64,000 bases of DNA from positions 248,001-312,000 of the forward strand of contig PHBU01000004.1 in the NCBI GenBank assembly GCA_002840685.1, read 5' to 3'. The stretch is from Chloroflexi bacterium HGW-Chloroflexi-6. Its GTDB lineage: Bacteria > Chloroflexota > Anaerolineae > Anaerolineales > Villigracilaceae. The notes under the pieces are model-generated. The model made no database searches. It was not told the DNA's origin and saw nothing but the letters and a program-made list of their open reading frames with translations. The position numbers and the translations under genes are program-made. Positions 33,734 through 41,304 of this stretch are shown here, piece by piece (within the stretch, counting starts at the first letter, position 1; every line of letters starts with the position of its first letter).

Positions 33734-34285
33734 CTAAAAACCAAATACCCAACCCAGCGAAAGTGATCCGGCATAGGCAACCAGGGTCATCTTGATTAGT
33801 TGACCACACCAGGCGGCCAGCAGGAACTTCCAAAAGGGGAGTTTGAGGGCGCCTGCCGCTATGGAAGCCAGGTCAAAGAATGGGTTGGGGATGGCGGCCA
33901 GCGCAACGATCGCGAACGCACCGTATTTGCGCACGAACGGCTCGAGTCGGATGTAAATATCGGTGCGCTCCACGACGGTTCGCCCGCCAATCCCGGCCAG
34001 GTAGCCGGTGATTTCTCCCAGCGCCGAACCGCAGGCTGCCGCGAAGGCTACTCCCAGTGGATTGAAAACGCCTGCCATGCCGAAGACGATTGCAAGCCCA
34101 GGTGCTGGAAATAACACCGTGGCGCTGGAGAGCATCGCCACCAGGAAAATGCCAGGGTAGCCGTATACTGCCAATTCTGCGGCGCGGTCGCGCACGCTAA
34201 AAACGAACAGGGTTATTGCAACAAAAGCTGCCAGGCTGAGGCCGCGCAAAACCAGGCTGCTCGTGGCTGATGTCGGTTTTTCCAT
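33734..34285 (-). CDS. VTT/SNARE-associated (DedA-superfamily) membrane protein
   Basis: A 183-residue membrane protein of the VTT family. The re-entrant signature reads FGMAGVFNPLGVAFAAACGS, and ALAAIPNPFFDLASIAAGAL and the C-terminal FLLAAWCGQLIKMTLVAYAG also fit. Relatives in the DedA superfamily act as lipid scramblases or carriers. The longer frame begins with TTG inside the cyclophilin gene; the ATG at 34285 avoids that overlap, although its ribosome-binding site is weak. It lies between the cyclophilin and M20 peptidase genes in a minus-strand run. Confidence 0.82.
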   Translation of the reverse strand: MEKPTSATSSLVLRGLSLAAFVAITLFVFSVRDRAAELAVYGYPGIFLVAMLSSATVLFPAPGLAIVFGMAGVFNPLGVAFAAACGSALGEITGYLAGIGGRTVVERTDIYIRLEPFVRKYGAFAIVALAAIPNPFFDLASIAAGALKLPFWKFLLAAWCGQLIKMTLVAYAGSLSLGWVFGF

Positions 34286-34304
34286 GGTTTTGCGCGGCGC
34301 AGGT

Positions 34305-34817
34305 TTAGGCTTCGTTAATGGTGATGCTGGCAATTTTTACGCCATCATATTCCGGGCGCATCGGGTCGCGGGGCGGGATGGACATGAGCACATCCAGGCC
34401 TTCAGTGATTTTGCCAAAGACGCTGTGTTTGCCGTCCAACCACGGGGTTGGGATGTGGGTGATGAAGAACTGTGAGCCATTTGTGCCAGGCCCGGCATTC
34501 GCCATGGACAGAATGCCCGGCTTGTCGTGCTTGAGGCTGGGGTGGAATTCATCTGCGAAACGATAGCCCGGTCCGCCGCGTCCGGTGCCGGTCGGGTCTC
34601 CGCCCTGAACCATGAAGTCGGCGATCACGCGATGGAAGATGGTTCCGTTGTAAAAGCCTTCGCGCGCCAAAAAGACAAAGTTGTTGACCGTTTTCGGGGT
34701 CTTATCAGCGAATAATTCTAAGACCATGGTTCCCTTATCGGTTTCGATGGATGCGGTATATTTTTTTTGCGGATCGATAACCATTTGGGGCGGTGTGTTC
34801 CATTGCTTGGTAGTCAT
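34305..34817 (-). CDS. Cyclophilin-type peptidyl-prolyl cis-trans isomerase
   Basis: A 170-residue cytoplasmic cyclophilin. The catalytic arginine and neighbours are in [20 protein letters not shown], with [17 protein letters not shown] and [12 protein letters not shown] completing the active site. There is no signal peptide. AAGGAG six bases before the ATG supports the start. It should speed proline isomerisation during protein folding. The gene follows udk after 23 bases on the minus strand. Confidence 0.92.
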   Translation of the reverse strand: MTTKQWNTPPQMVIDPQKKYTASIETDKGTMVLELFADKTPKTVNNFVFLAREGFYNGTIFHRVIADFMVQGGDPTGTGRGGPGYRFADEFHPSLKHDKPGILSMANAGPGTNGSQFFITHIPTPWLDGKHSVFGKITEGLDVLMSIPPRDPMRPEYDGVKIASITINEA

Positions 34818-34840
34818 TATTTCTCCTTGAAGTGATAAGT

Positions 34841-35470
34841 TTAGGCGTTTCTCAGCATTTCTTCGATGCGAGCCACCACCATGTCGAGCGCGGGCATATT
34901 AAACCCGCCTTGCGGGATGATGATGTCAGCATAACGCTTTGACGGTTCGACAAAATCGAGGTGCATGGGGCGGACGGTCTTAAGATATTGGTGGATGACA
35001 GATTCTGTGGTGCGTCCACGCTCTGTAATATCCCGTTGCAGGCGGCGGATAAAGCGCAGATCTGCATCGGCATCTACAAAGATCTTGATGTCGCAAAGTT
35101 CGCGCAGTTTTGGCTCAACGTAGATCAATATCCCCTCGACCATGATCACCCGGCGCGGCTCGATTGGGATGGTTTTTTCGGTGCGCTTGTCTTTTGAGAA
35201 ATCATAGACCGGCAAATCAACTGGCTGATGGGTTTTCAACTGAATGATGTGCTGGATGAGCAGATCCGTCTCGAGCGAATTGGGATGGTCGAAATTAACT
35301 TCTGCGCGTTGGGCGGGGGGCAGGCCGCTCAGATCTTTGTAGTAGGCGTCCTGCGGCAGATAGGCGATCCGCGATGCACCAACCCGGTTGAGAATTTCCT
35401 GGGCGACGGTGGTTTTGCCAGAGCCGGATCCGCCAGCGATTCCGATGACTAAGGGGGCTGGTTGGGTCAT
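34841..35470 (-). CDS. udk: Uridine kinase
   Basis: A 209-residue kinase that phosphorylates uridine and cytidine for pyrimidine salvage. It has the P-loop [15 protein letters not shown], the substrate site [23 protein letters not shown] and the lid segment [14 protein letters not shown]. The start is taken at 35470 ([14 protein letters not shown]). On the minus strand a TATAAT (35482-35477) lies only six bases before this ATG and there is no Shine-Dalgarno sequence, so the mRNA may be leaderless. A terminator upstream isolates it from the DegV genes. Confidence 0.9.
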   Translation of the reverse strand: MTQPAPLVIGIAGGSGSGKTTVAQEILNRVGASRIAYLPQDAYYKDLSGLPPAQRAEVNFDHPNSLETDLLIQHIIQLKTHQPVDLPVYDFSKDKRTEKTIPIEPRRVIMVEGILIYVEPKLRELCDIKIFVDADADLRFIRRLQRDITERGRTTESVIHQYLKTVRPMHLDFVEPSKRYADIIIPQGGFNMPALDMVVARIEEMLRNA

Positions 35471-35476
35471 ATTTGA

Positions 35477-35482
35477 ATTATA
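35477..35482 (-). promoter_or_regulatory. Candidate -10 box six bases before the udk start codon
   Basis: TATAAT on the minus strand is followed by six bases and then the udk ATG. Transcription from it would begin at or next to the start codon. I see no good -35 hexamer at 16-18 bases, so the promoter is uncertain. Confidence 0.4.
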
Positions 35483-35524
35483 CCCGTTACGAGCCGGGCA
35501 AATCTTTCGTTTGTATATGAAAAA

Positions 35525-35557
35525 CAAAACGCGATTCTGAGCAAGAATCGCGTTTTG
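35525..35557 (-). terminator. Intrinsic terminator after the DegV genes
   Basis: A 14-base perfect stem (35525-35538 and 35544-35557) with a 5-base loop. On the minus strand it is followed by a T-rich tail, so it ends the DegV transcript before udk. Confidence 0.82.
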
Positions 35558-35572
35558 CAGGGGATATTTACT

Positions 35573-36427
35573 TTAGTGTTCGGTCATGTAGGCCAGAGCA
35601 ACGGTACCTGGACCGACATGGGTTCCGATCACCGGGCTGAGGTCTGTGATCATGCTTTCTGACACATCCAGGCGCTGGGCGATTTTATCAAGAACTTGAC
35701 GGGCTTCTTCAGATGCGCTTGCATTGGGGGCGGCCATCTGGATTTTTCCTTTGCCTGCGCATTGCTCTTCAACCAGCTCGATCAATCTGTCAAGTGCCTT
35801 GCCCTTTGTGCGAACACGCTGCAAGGCTTCGATTTTGCCGTCATTGATGTGCAGGATCGGTTTCATGTTGAGGGCCGTTCCTAAAAAGCGCTGCGCACCG
35901 CCAATGCGACCACCACGATGCAAGAATTCAAGTGTATCCACAACAAAGTAAACGCCGGTATGTTTTCGGGCCTGTTCAGCTATCTCGCGGCATTCGGCGA
36001 GCGACAGTCCCTGGGTTGCGGCGCGGGCTGCGGCTAACACCTGGAATCCCATCGCCATTGTTGTGGTCTGGCTGTCTACGATAGCGATGCGCTCGCGATC
36101 TTTTTCTATCAGTTCCCTGGCCTGTTGGGCAGATTGGACTGTGCCGGAAAGTGTGGAAGAAATAAAAATTCCCAACACGTCAAATCCTTGATCCAGAAGT
36201 TCCTGGAATTTTTCCTGCATCCGCCCCGCGGAAACCTGAGATGTAGTTGGCATTTTCTTGGTGTTCTTTAGTTTTTCGTAAAATTCTTCGGGCGTAATAT
36301 CAACGCCATCCTCGAAAACTTTTTCTTCCCAAATAACATTGAGGGGTACGGTGGTAACTTGTTCTGCTTTCAGGTACGCTGTAGGAAGATAAGCGGTACT
36401 GTCCGTCAGGATGGCAACTTTCTTCAT
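35573..36427 (-). CDS. DegV-family fatty acid-binding protein (copy 1)
   Basis: A 284-residue DegV protein. It has the N-terminal AILTDSTAYLPTAYL, the lipid-head contact region MPTTSQVSAGRMQEKF and the central LSGTVQSAQQAREL. DegV proteins bind a fatty acid; relatives such as FakB present it to the kinase FakA for phospholipid synthesis. It is 284 residues, exactly like its neighbour, with which it shares long identical segments (FLHRGGRIGGAQR and RVRTKGKALDRLIELV). The two genes are 32 bases apart on the minus strand. No FakA gene is in the window. Confidence 0.88.
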   Translation of the reverse strand: MKKVAILTDSTAYLPTAYLKAEQVTTVPLNVIWEEKVFEDGVDITPEEFYEKLKNTKKMPTTSQVSAGRMQEKFQELLDQGFDVLGIFISSTLSGTVQSAQQARELIEKDRERIAIVDSQTTTMAMGFQVLAAARAATQGLSLAECREIAEQARKHTGVYFVVDTLEFLHRGGRIGGAQRFLGTALNMKPILHINDGKIEALQRVRTKGKALDRLIELVEEQCAGKGKIQMAAPNASASEEARQVLDKIAQRLDVSESMITDLSPVIGTHVGPGTVALAYMTEH

Positions 36428-36459
36428 GGTTATATTTCTCCGGTTTTAGGATTGCGTGA

Positions 36460-37314
36460 TTATAACCCAGCCATATAAGCGATACCAACAGTTCCTGGAC
36501 CGGTATGCGTGCCGAGCACCGGGCTTAGCTCGGTAGCAATATTCTCGCTGACCTGAAGGCTTAAACTGGCCGCAGTCAGCACTGACTTGGCGTCTGCTTC
36601 AGCATTGGCGCTCAATGAAGCCAGCCGGATGGGGTTTTTCCCTTTCGTATGTTCGCTGACCAATTCCACCAGACGGTCAAGAGCTTTGCCTTTGGTGCGG
36701 ACACGTTCCACCGCTTCGATTTTCCCATCCTTGACGGTCAGGATTGGTTTCAGGTTGAGTGCTGTTCCAAGCAGTCGTTGCGCGCCACCGATGCGGCCGC
36801 CCCGGTGTAGAAATTCTAGCGTATCGACCATGAAAAAAATCCCGGTGGATGTGTGCGCTTTTTCTGCGAGGGCTTTACATTCTGACGTGGAAGCCCCTTC
36901 CGATGCAGCGCGGGCAACGGTCAAAACCTGGAAGCCCATCGACATGCTTGTTGTTTCGGTGTCGACAATGTGCACCTTGTCTTTCCCGGCGGACAGGGAT
37001 TCTCGGCCCTGGACTGCAGATTGAACGGTCCCTGATAATTTTGAACTTAAGAACATCCCTAAAATTTCATAGCCTTCAGCCAGCAGCTGCTCGAAAGCAT
37101 TTTTCATGTTGATAACTGAAACCTGGGATGTGGTTGGGATTACTTTTGCGCCAGAAAGCTTTTGATAGAATTCATCAGGCTGGATGTCGATGCCATCTTC
37201 GTACATTTTTTCTCCCCAGATCAGAACCTGCGGCACGACAGTAATGTTGTAACGTTTTAAGTATTCGGTTGGGAGTGAAGATGTGCTGTCAGTGACCAAC
37301 GCTACTTTTGCCAT
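36460..37314 (-). CDS. DegV-family fatty acid-binding protein (copy 2)
   Basis: A 284-residue paralogue of the preceding protein and the first gene of the pair. The motifs VTDSTSSLPTEYL, VIPTTSQVSVINMKNAF and LSGTVQSAVQGRESL are intact. GGAGG before the ATG confirms the start. Two copies side by side often have different acyl-chain preferences in FakB systems; that is inference here. The upstream 220 bases hold the divergent promoter of the DUF177 gene. Confidence 0.88.
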   Translation of the reverse strand: MAKVALVTDSTSSLPTEYLKRYNITVVPQVLIWGEKMYEDGIDIQPDEFYQKLSGAKVIPTTSQVSVINMKNAFEQLLAEGYEILGMFLSSKLSGTVQSAVQGRESLSAGKDKVHIVDTETTSMSMGFQVLTVARAASEGASTSECKALAEKAHTSTGIFFMVDTLEFLHRGGRIGGAQRLLGTALNLKPILTVKDGKIEAVERVRTKGKALDRLVELVSEHTKGKNPIRLASLSANAEADAKSVLTAASLSLQVSENIATELSPVLGTHTGPGTVGIAYMAGL

Positions 37315-37488
37315 ATTTCCTCCACGAAAATGATTGGGAATTTAGATGATCAGGTTTGATTTAACTTAAAACACACAAAAAGGTTTTAGTTACTGATAAG
37401 GCGTTATTGTGGCTATCAAGCCTGCCCATGTTTGGCTGGTCCGTGAAACAAATTTGTAAAATAAAGTGTGTTCTGTGTTAAAAAACGA

Positions 37489-37517
37489 TTGACTTCATGA
37501 TTCGCGCATGCTACAAT
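37489..37517 (+). promoter_or_regulatory. Sigma-70 type promoter of the DUF177-rpoD transcript
   Basis: TTGACT at 37489-37494 and TACAAT at 37512-37517 with a 17-base spacer. Transcription would start near 37524, about 14 bases before the GTG start of the DUF177 gene. It may also drive rpoD, which follows after 53 bases. Nothing else was recognised in 37315-37488. Confidence 0.72.
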
Positions 37518-37537
37518 GATTAAAATCCCGTATTGAA

Positions 37538-38062
37538 GTGAGCAACGTGACCAATTTACGTAAACCTTTTCGGCTGAATGTCGGCTTCCTGATTAACTCT
37601 CCGATCGGCATCAACCGCGAATTCTTTTTTGATTCGATCGCCCTTACATCCGAAGACGGGCTTCGAATTAGCAACATCGAGGGCGTGGCGAAGATCAGCC
37701 GCACCCCTCAGGGGCTGCTTGTGCAAGGGAATTTTAGTGGCACCGTTCCGCAGGAATGCGTCCGCTGCCTGGAAGATTATGAGCATAAACTGCAGTGGGA
37801 ATTTATAGAGCTATATGCTTTTACTACTGATAACATAACCGAATCCGGATTGCTTGTTCCAGACGATGCCCAGATCGACTTGCAAACCCTGGTGCATGAT
37901 TTTGCGCTGCTTGAAGTTCCGATTAAACCAATTTGTAAACCTGGCTGTCTGGGGTTATGCATGGAGTGCGGCCAAAACTTGAATGAGCGTGATTGTGGCC
38001 ATACTCCTCCGAATGATTCGCCTTTTTCAGCCTTGAAAGAATTATTTGACTCTGAAAATTAG
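37538..38062 (+). CDS. DUF177/YceD-family protein
   Basis: A 174-residue protein of the DUF177 family, bacterial proteins linked to 23S rRNA synthesis or large-subunit assembly. The family centre [17 protein letters not shown] and the C-terminal cysteine cluster [20 protein letters not shown] are present, the latter possibly a metal site. The start is GTG at 37538, with a second GTG at 37547. In most bacteria this gene is followed by rpmF. Here rpmF is about 24.5 kb away and rpoD follows instead. Confidence 0.85.
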   Translation: MSNVTNLRKPFRLNVGFLINSPIGINREFFFDSIALTSEDGLRISNIEGVAKISRTPQGLLVQGNFSGTVPQECVRCLEDYEHKLQWEFIELYAFTTDNITESGLLVPDDAQIDLQTLVHDFALLEVPIKPICKPGCLGLCMECGQNLNERDCGHTPPNDSPFSALKELFDSEN

Positions 38063-38115
38063 CACTGACTGGGCAGCCTGCTTGGCGGCTCTGGATGGTT
38101 ATCGTGGAGGCTTTC

Positions 38116-39294
38116 ATGGCATATCCAGAACGGCACGGACGTCGTAGTGATGCAATGCTCTTGCTTATTGAAAAAGCAGGGGTGCAGGGTTATCTAACCA
38201 CCGACGATTTGCTTCAGGCTTATCCCGAAGAGAACCGGGATTCTGAACGACTCTCAGTGCTTGCAACATCGCTACGGAAACGCGGGGTTGAAGTTGTCGA
38301 TACACAAGGGGATCTGGATTTTGCGGTAGATGAGACGGGCCTGTTTGATATGGGCTCTGAAACCTGGGCGGATCCTTCGGATACGGTGAACTTTGAAGAC
38401 CCGACAGGTCTTTATTTGCGCGAAATGGCGCGTGTCCCCTTACTGGGCGCAGAGGAAGAACTCGAGATTGCCCAGGCGATCGAACACGGGCGGGCCGCGG
38501 CGAAAACACTCAGTACTCCCATCGCTCTTTCGGACGATGCCCGGCGTGAATTGGAACGTGTTGTTCACGATGGCCTTGTTGCCCGAGAGCATCTGATAAA
38601 AGCCAATACCCGCCTGGTGGTTAGTATTGCCAAGCGTTATATCGGTCGAAGTGTTCCTTTTCTGGATTTGATCCAGGAAGGAAATTTGGGCTTGATGAAG
38701 GCAGTTGAGAAATTCGACCTGCATCGTGGCTTTCGCTTCTCTACGTATGCCACCTGGTGGATCCGCCAAACCATTACCCGCGCCATTGCTGACCAAGCCC
38801 GCACCATCCGGCTTCCGGTCCACATGGGAGACCGGGTGCGCCAGATCTATAAAATGACCAGCGATCTTGAGCAGAAATTAGGGCGCGCGCCGACTCTTGA
38901 TGAAGTTGCCAAAAGCTTGTCGATGACGGTCCAGAAGTTGCAATGGGTGATGCGCGTTACCAGCCGCCCGCTTTCGCTTGAAAGCCCGGTTGGCGAAGAT
39001 GAAGAATCGGAACTGGGCAGTTTTATCGAGGATGAGTTCAATCCATCCCCGCTGCAAACAGCCTATCAATCCATGCTGCGTGAAAAATTGAATGAAATTT
39101 TGCAGGGCATGCCTTTGCGCGAAGCGCGGGTATTGCGGATGCGCTTCGGCCTTGATGATGGTATTGAATATACACTCGAGGAGGTTGGCCAAAAATTTGG
39201 CTTGACCCGTGAGCGTATTCGCCAGATCGAGGGCAAGGCCTTGCGCCAGATGCGTCACCCGGGCCGGCTTAATCAGTTGCGTGAATATTTATAG
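38116..39294 (+). CDS. rpoD: RNA polymerase primary sigma factor (RpoD/SigA type)
   Basis: A 392-residue sigma-70 factor. Region 1.2 begins near [20 protein letters not shown]. Region 2 contains [20 protein letters not shown] and the -10 recognition helix [20 protein letters not shown]. Region 3 has DEVAKSLSM. Region 4 ends with the -35 helix [20 protein letters not shown]. An N-terminal SinI-like or region 1.1-like domain of about 75 residues precedes, without the acidic 1.1 of proteobacterial RpoD. GGAGG five bases before the ATG at 38116 decides the start over the ATG at 38095. The full regions 2 to 4 indicate a primary or primary-like factor. Confidence 0.9.
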   Translation: MAYPERHGRRSDAMLLLIEKAGVQGYLTTDDLLQAYPEENRDSERLSVLATSLRKRGVEVVDTQGDLDFAVDETGLFDMGSETWADPSDTVNFEDPTGLYLREMARVPLLGAEEELEIAQAIEHGRAAAKTLSTPIALSDDARRELERVVHDGLVAREHLIKANTRLVVSIAKRYIGRSVPFLDLIQEGNLGLMKAVEKFDLHRGFRFSTYATWWIRQTITRAIADQARTIRLPVHMGDRVRQIYKMTSDLEQKLGRAPTLDEVAKSLSMTVQKLQWVMRVTSRPLSLESPVGEDEESELGSFIEDEFNPSPLQTAYQSMLREKLNEILQGMPLREARVLRMRFGLDDGIEYTLEEVGQKFGLTRERIRQIEGKALRQMRHPGRLNQLREYL

Positions 39295-39327
39295 AGAAAA
39301 TTCGTCACCTTGTAGTAAAATACTGCC

Positions 39328-39387
39328 ATGTTTAGAGAATTCATGTCCATGCCAATGCTAAGCTACTTGCGGTTCATTGCCAGTTGA
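39328..39387 (+). CDS. Methionine-codon leader peptide MFREFMSMPMLSYLRFIAS
   Basis: A 19-codon ORF between rpoD and metG with four ATG codons among its first ten (39328, 39343, 39349, 39355) and TGA at 39385-39387. Its codons 17-19 contain TTGCCAGT (39377-39384), which is complementary to the 5' arm of the terminator before metG. A ribosome held at the Met codons would leave that strand free, and a ribosome at the stop would cover it. There is no Shine-Dalgarno. A TAAAAT (39316-39321) lies six bases before the ATG, so a leaderless start or reinitiation after rpoD is possible. Confidence 0.65.
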   Translation: MFREFMSMPMLSYLRFIAS

Positions 39388-39442
39388 ACTGCGGGACGGT
39401 TTGCGCCGCCTAAATCGATGCTGGCAAAAGCCAGCATTTTTA
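39369..39442 (+). promoter_or_regulatory. metG: Transcription attenuator of metG
   Basis: An 8-bp hairpin (39369-39376 with 39385-39392) places TTGCCAGT in its loop. Further on, ATGCTGGC (39418-39425) pairs with GCCAGCAT (39430-39437) and is followed by TTTTATTT, an intrinsic terminator that ends before the metG ribosome-binding site. The loop TTGCCAGT (39377-39384) can instead pair with GCTGGCAA (39420-39427), which destroys the terminator. With the methionine-rich leader ORF this matches ribosome-mediated attenuation of methionyl-tRNA synthetase. No T-box or SAM riboswitch consensus was found. Confidence 0.7.
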
Positions 39443-39468
39443 TTTCCAAAAAGTACGGAGGTACTCCA

Positions 39469-41262
39469 ATGCCCGAAAACATCCTGATTGCCATTGCCTG
39501 GCCCTATGCCAATGCTGAAATCCACGTTGGTAATATTACCGGCTCGCATTTGCCCGGCGATATCGTTGCCCGATATCATCGCATGCAGGGCAACAATGTG
39601 CTCATGGTCAGTGGCACCGATTCACACGGGACCCCCGTCACCATTCGCGCTGACGCCGAAGGAAAACCGGTTGAGGATGTCTACAAACAGTTTCATAATA
39701 CTTTCCTTGAAGTTTTTCAGGGATATGGTATCACCTATGATCTGTTCACCAGCACGCACACTGAAAACCATTTCAAGGTTTCCCAGTCCATTTTCCTGGC
39801 CCTGAAGGAGAATGGCTTTCTGTATACTGAGATTCGCCCACAGTGGTATTCTCCCAGCGCCGGTAAATTCCTGCCAGACCGCTACGTTGAAGGCACCTGC
39901 TATATCTGCGGATATGAGAGTGCTCGTTCAGATCAATGCGATCGTTGTGGCAATGTGCTTGAACCCGAAAAACTGGTCAGTCCGCGCTCCAAAATCGACA
40001 ACTCCAGCCCGGAACTGCGTGAAACCGAACATTATTTCCTCGACCTGTCCAAACTTGAAACCAAAGTGGCCGAATTCTTGCGCGCCCGTCAATCTTACTG
40101 GCGCGAAACGGTTAGCGGTCAATCTCTCGGGCAGATCGAGACCGACGGTCTGAAGCCCCGTCCCATTACCCGCGATCTCGATTGGGGTATTCCCGTGCCG
40201 GAAGCTGGCTGGGAGAGCAAACGGATTTACGTTTGGTTCGAAGCCGTCATCGGGTATCTCTCCGCTGCGATTGAGTGGAGCAAGGTTTCGGGGAGCGGCG
40301 AAGCCTGGCGCGAGTGGTGGACCAATCCCAAAGCCAAATCCTTCTACTTTATCGGTAAAGACAACATCTTTTTCCACGCTGCCTGGTGGCCCGCCCAGCT
40401 GATGGGCGCTAGCTCTGCTTTTATGAAGATTTTCGCAGGCGACGAAGAAGCGCCCTTGAATTTGCCTTACGATGTGCCTGCCAACCAATTCATGAACCTC
40501 GAGGGCGAAAAGATCAGCGGCTCACGCAATTGGGCAGTTTGGGGGCGTGATGCCCTGACCCGTTACGATCCCGACGCTTTGCGCTACTACCTGACCATCA
40601 ATATGCCTGAAGCCAAGGACAGCGATTGGGCCTGGGATGAATTCGTTGCCCGCAACAATGGCGAATTGGTTGCCACCTGGGGCAATCTTGCCAACCGGGT
40701 TTTGTCATTTTCGTTCAAGCACTGGGATGGGCACGTGCCTCCGGTGGATGTGACCCAACTGCGCGAAGCGGACCTTAACCTGCTGACCGCGATAGAAGAC
40801 GGGTTCAAATCTGTCGGCGGATACTACGAAGCCGTCAAATTGCGTGATGCCTTGCGTGAAGCATTTCGTCTGGCGACAGAAGTCAACCGTTATCTTGATG
40901 CCAACGCCCCCTGGACGGCCATCAAAACCGACCGCGATTCGGCAGCTCTGACGATTTACACAGCCCTCAAGGCGATCGACTCGCTCAAGGTGCTTTTTGC
41001 GCCGGTCCTGCCGTTTACCTGCGAAAAACTGCACACCTTTTTTGGCTTTGAGATGCCCTTATTTGGTGAGCAGTATACCGAAACCGTTAGCGATTCGCTG
41101 GGTACTCATACTGTTTTGCGTTACAAACCCGCGGGCGAGGCAGTGCAGTGGTGCCCAAGTTCGTTGAAGCCCGGCCAGGCTCTGTCGCAGCCGTTCCCGC
41201 TCTTTAAAAAACTGGATGAAAAGCTGGTTTTGGAAGAAGAGCTTGCCCGTCTGGGAAAATAA
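39469..41262 (+). CDS. metG: Methionyl-tRNA synthetase
   Basis: A 597-residue class I synthetase. It has PYANAEIHVGNITGSH (HIGH motif variant), the zinc-binding knuckle CYICGYESARSDQCDRCG, and the KMSKS-loop equivalent EGEKISGSRNWAVWG, in the form K-I-S-G-S seen in the KFSTSRN-like subgroup. A helical anticodon-binding domain ends the protein; there is no C-terminal tRNA-binding appendix. GGAGG 8 bases before the ATG at 39469 fixes the start, and the longer frame would read through the terminator stem. It is probably controlled by the methionine-codon leader just upstream. Confidence 0.93.
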   Translation: MPENILIAIAWPYANAEIHVGNITGSHLPGDIVARYHRMQGNNVLMVSGTDSHGTPVTIRADAEGKPVEDVYKQFHNTFLEVFQGYGITYDLFTSTHTENHFKVSQSIFLALKENGFLYTEIRPQWYSPSAGKFLPDRYVEGTCYICGYESARSDQCDRCGNVLEPEKLVSPRSKIDNSSPELRETEHYFLDLSKLETKVAEFLRARQSYWRETVSGQSLGQIETDGLKPRPITRDLDWGIPVPEAGWESKRIYVWFEAVIGYLSAAIEWSKVSGSGEAWREWWTNPKAKSFYFIGKDNIFFHAAWWPAQLMGASSAFMKIFAGDEEAPLNLPYDVPANQFMNLEGEKISGSRNWAVWGRDALTRYDPDALRYYLTINMPEAKDSDWAWDEFVARNNGELVATWGNLANRVLSFSFKHWDGHVPPVDVTQLREADLNLLTAIEDGFKSVGGYYEAVKLRDALREAFRLATEVNRYLDANAPWTAIKTDRDSAALTIYTALKAIDSLKVLFAPVLPFTCEKLHTFFGFEMPLFGEQYTETVSDSLGTHTVLRYKPAGEAVQWCPSSLKPGQALSQPFPLFKKLDEKLVLEEELARLGK

Positions 41263-41269
41263 TCAAGCC

Positions 41270-41303
41270 AATCAAAAAGCACCCGCCCGGGTGTTTTTTG
41301 ATT
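41270..41303. terminator. Bidirectional intrinsic terminator
   Basis: AATCAAAAAGCACCCG at 41270-41285 pairs with CGGGTGTTTTTTGATT at 41288-41303 (one mismatch, tiny loop). It separates the convergent metG and GGDEF receptor genes. Confidence 0.82.
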
Positions 41304-41304
41304 C

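Noticed and set aside
39296..39468. T-box for metG
   Set aside because: No T-box core sequence or stem I motifs. A translatable methionine-rich ORF overlaps the antiterminator strand.
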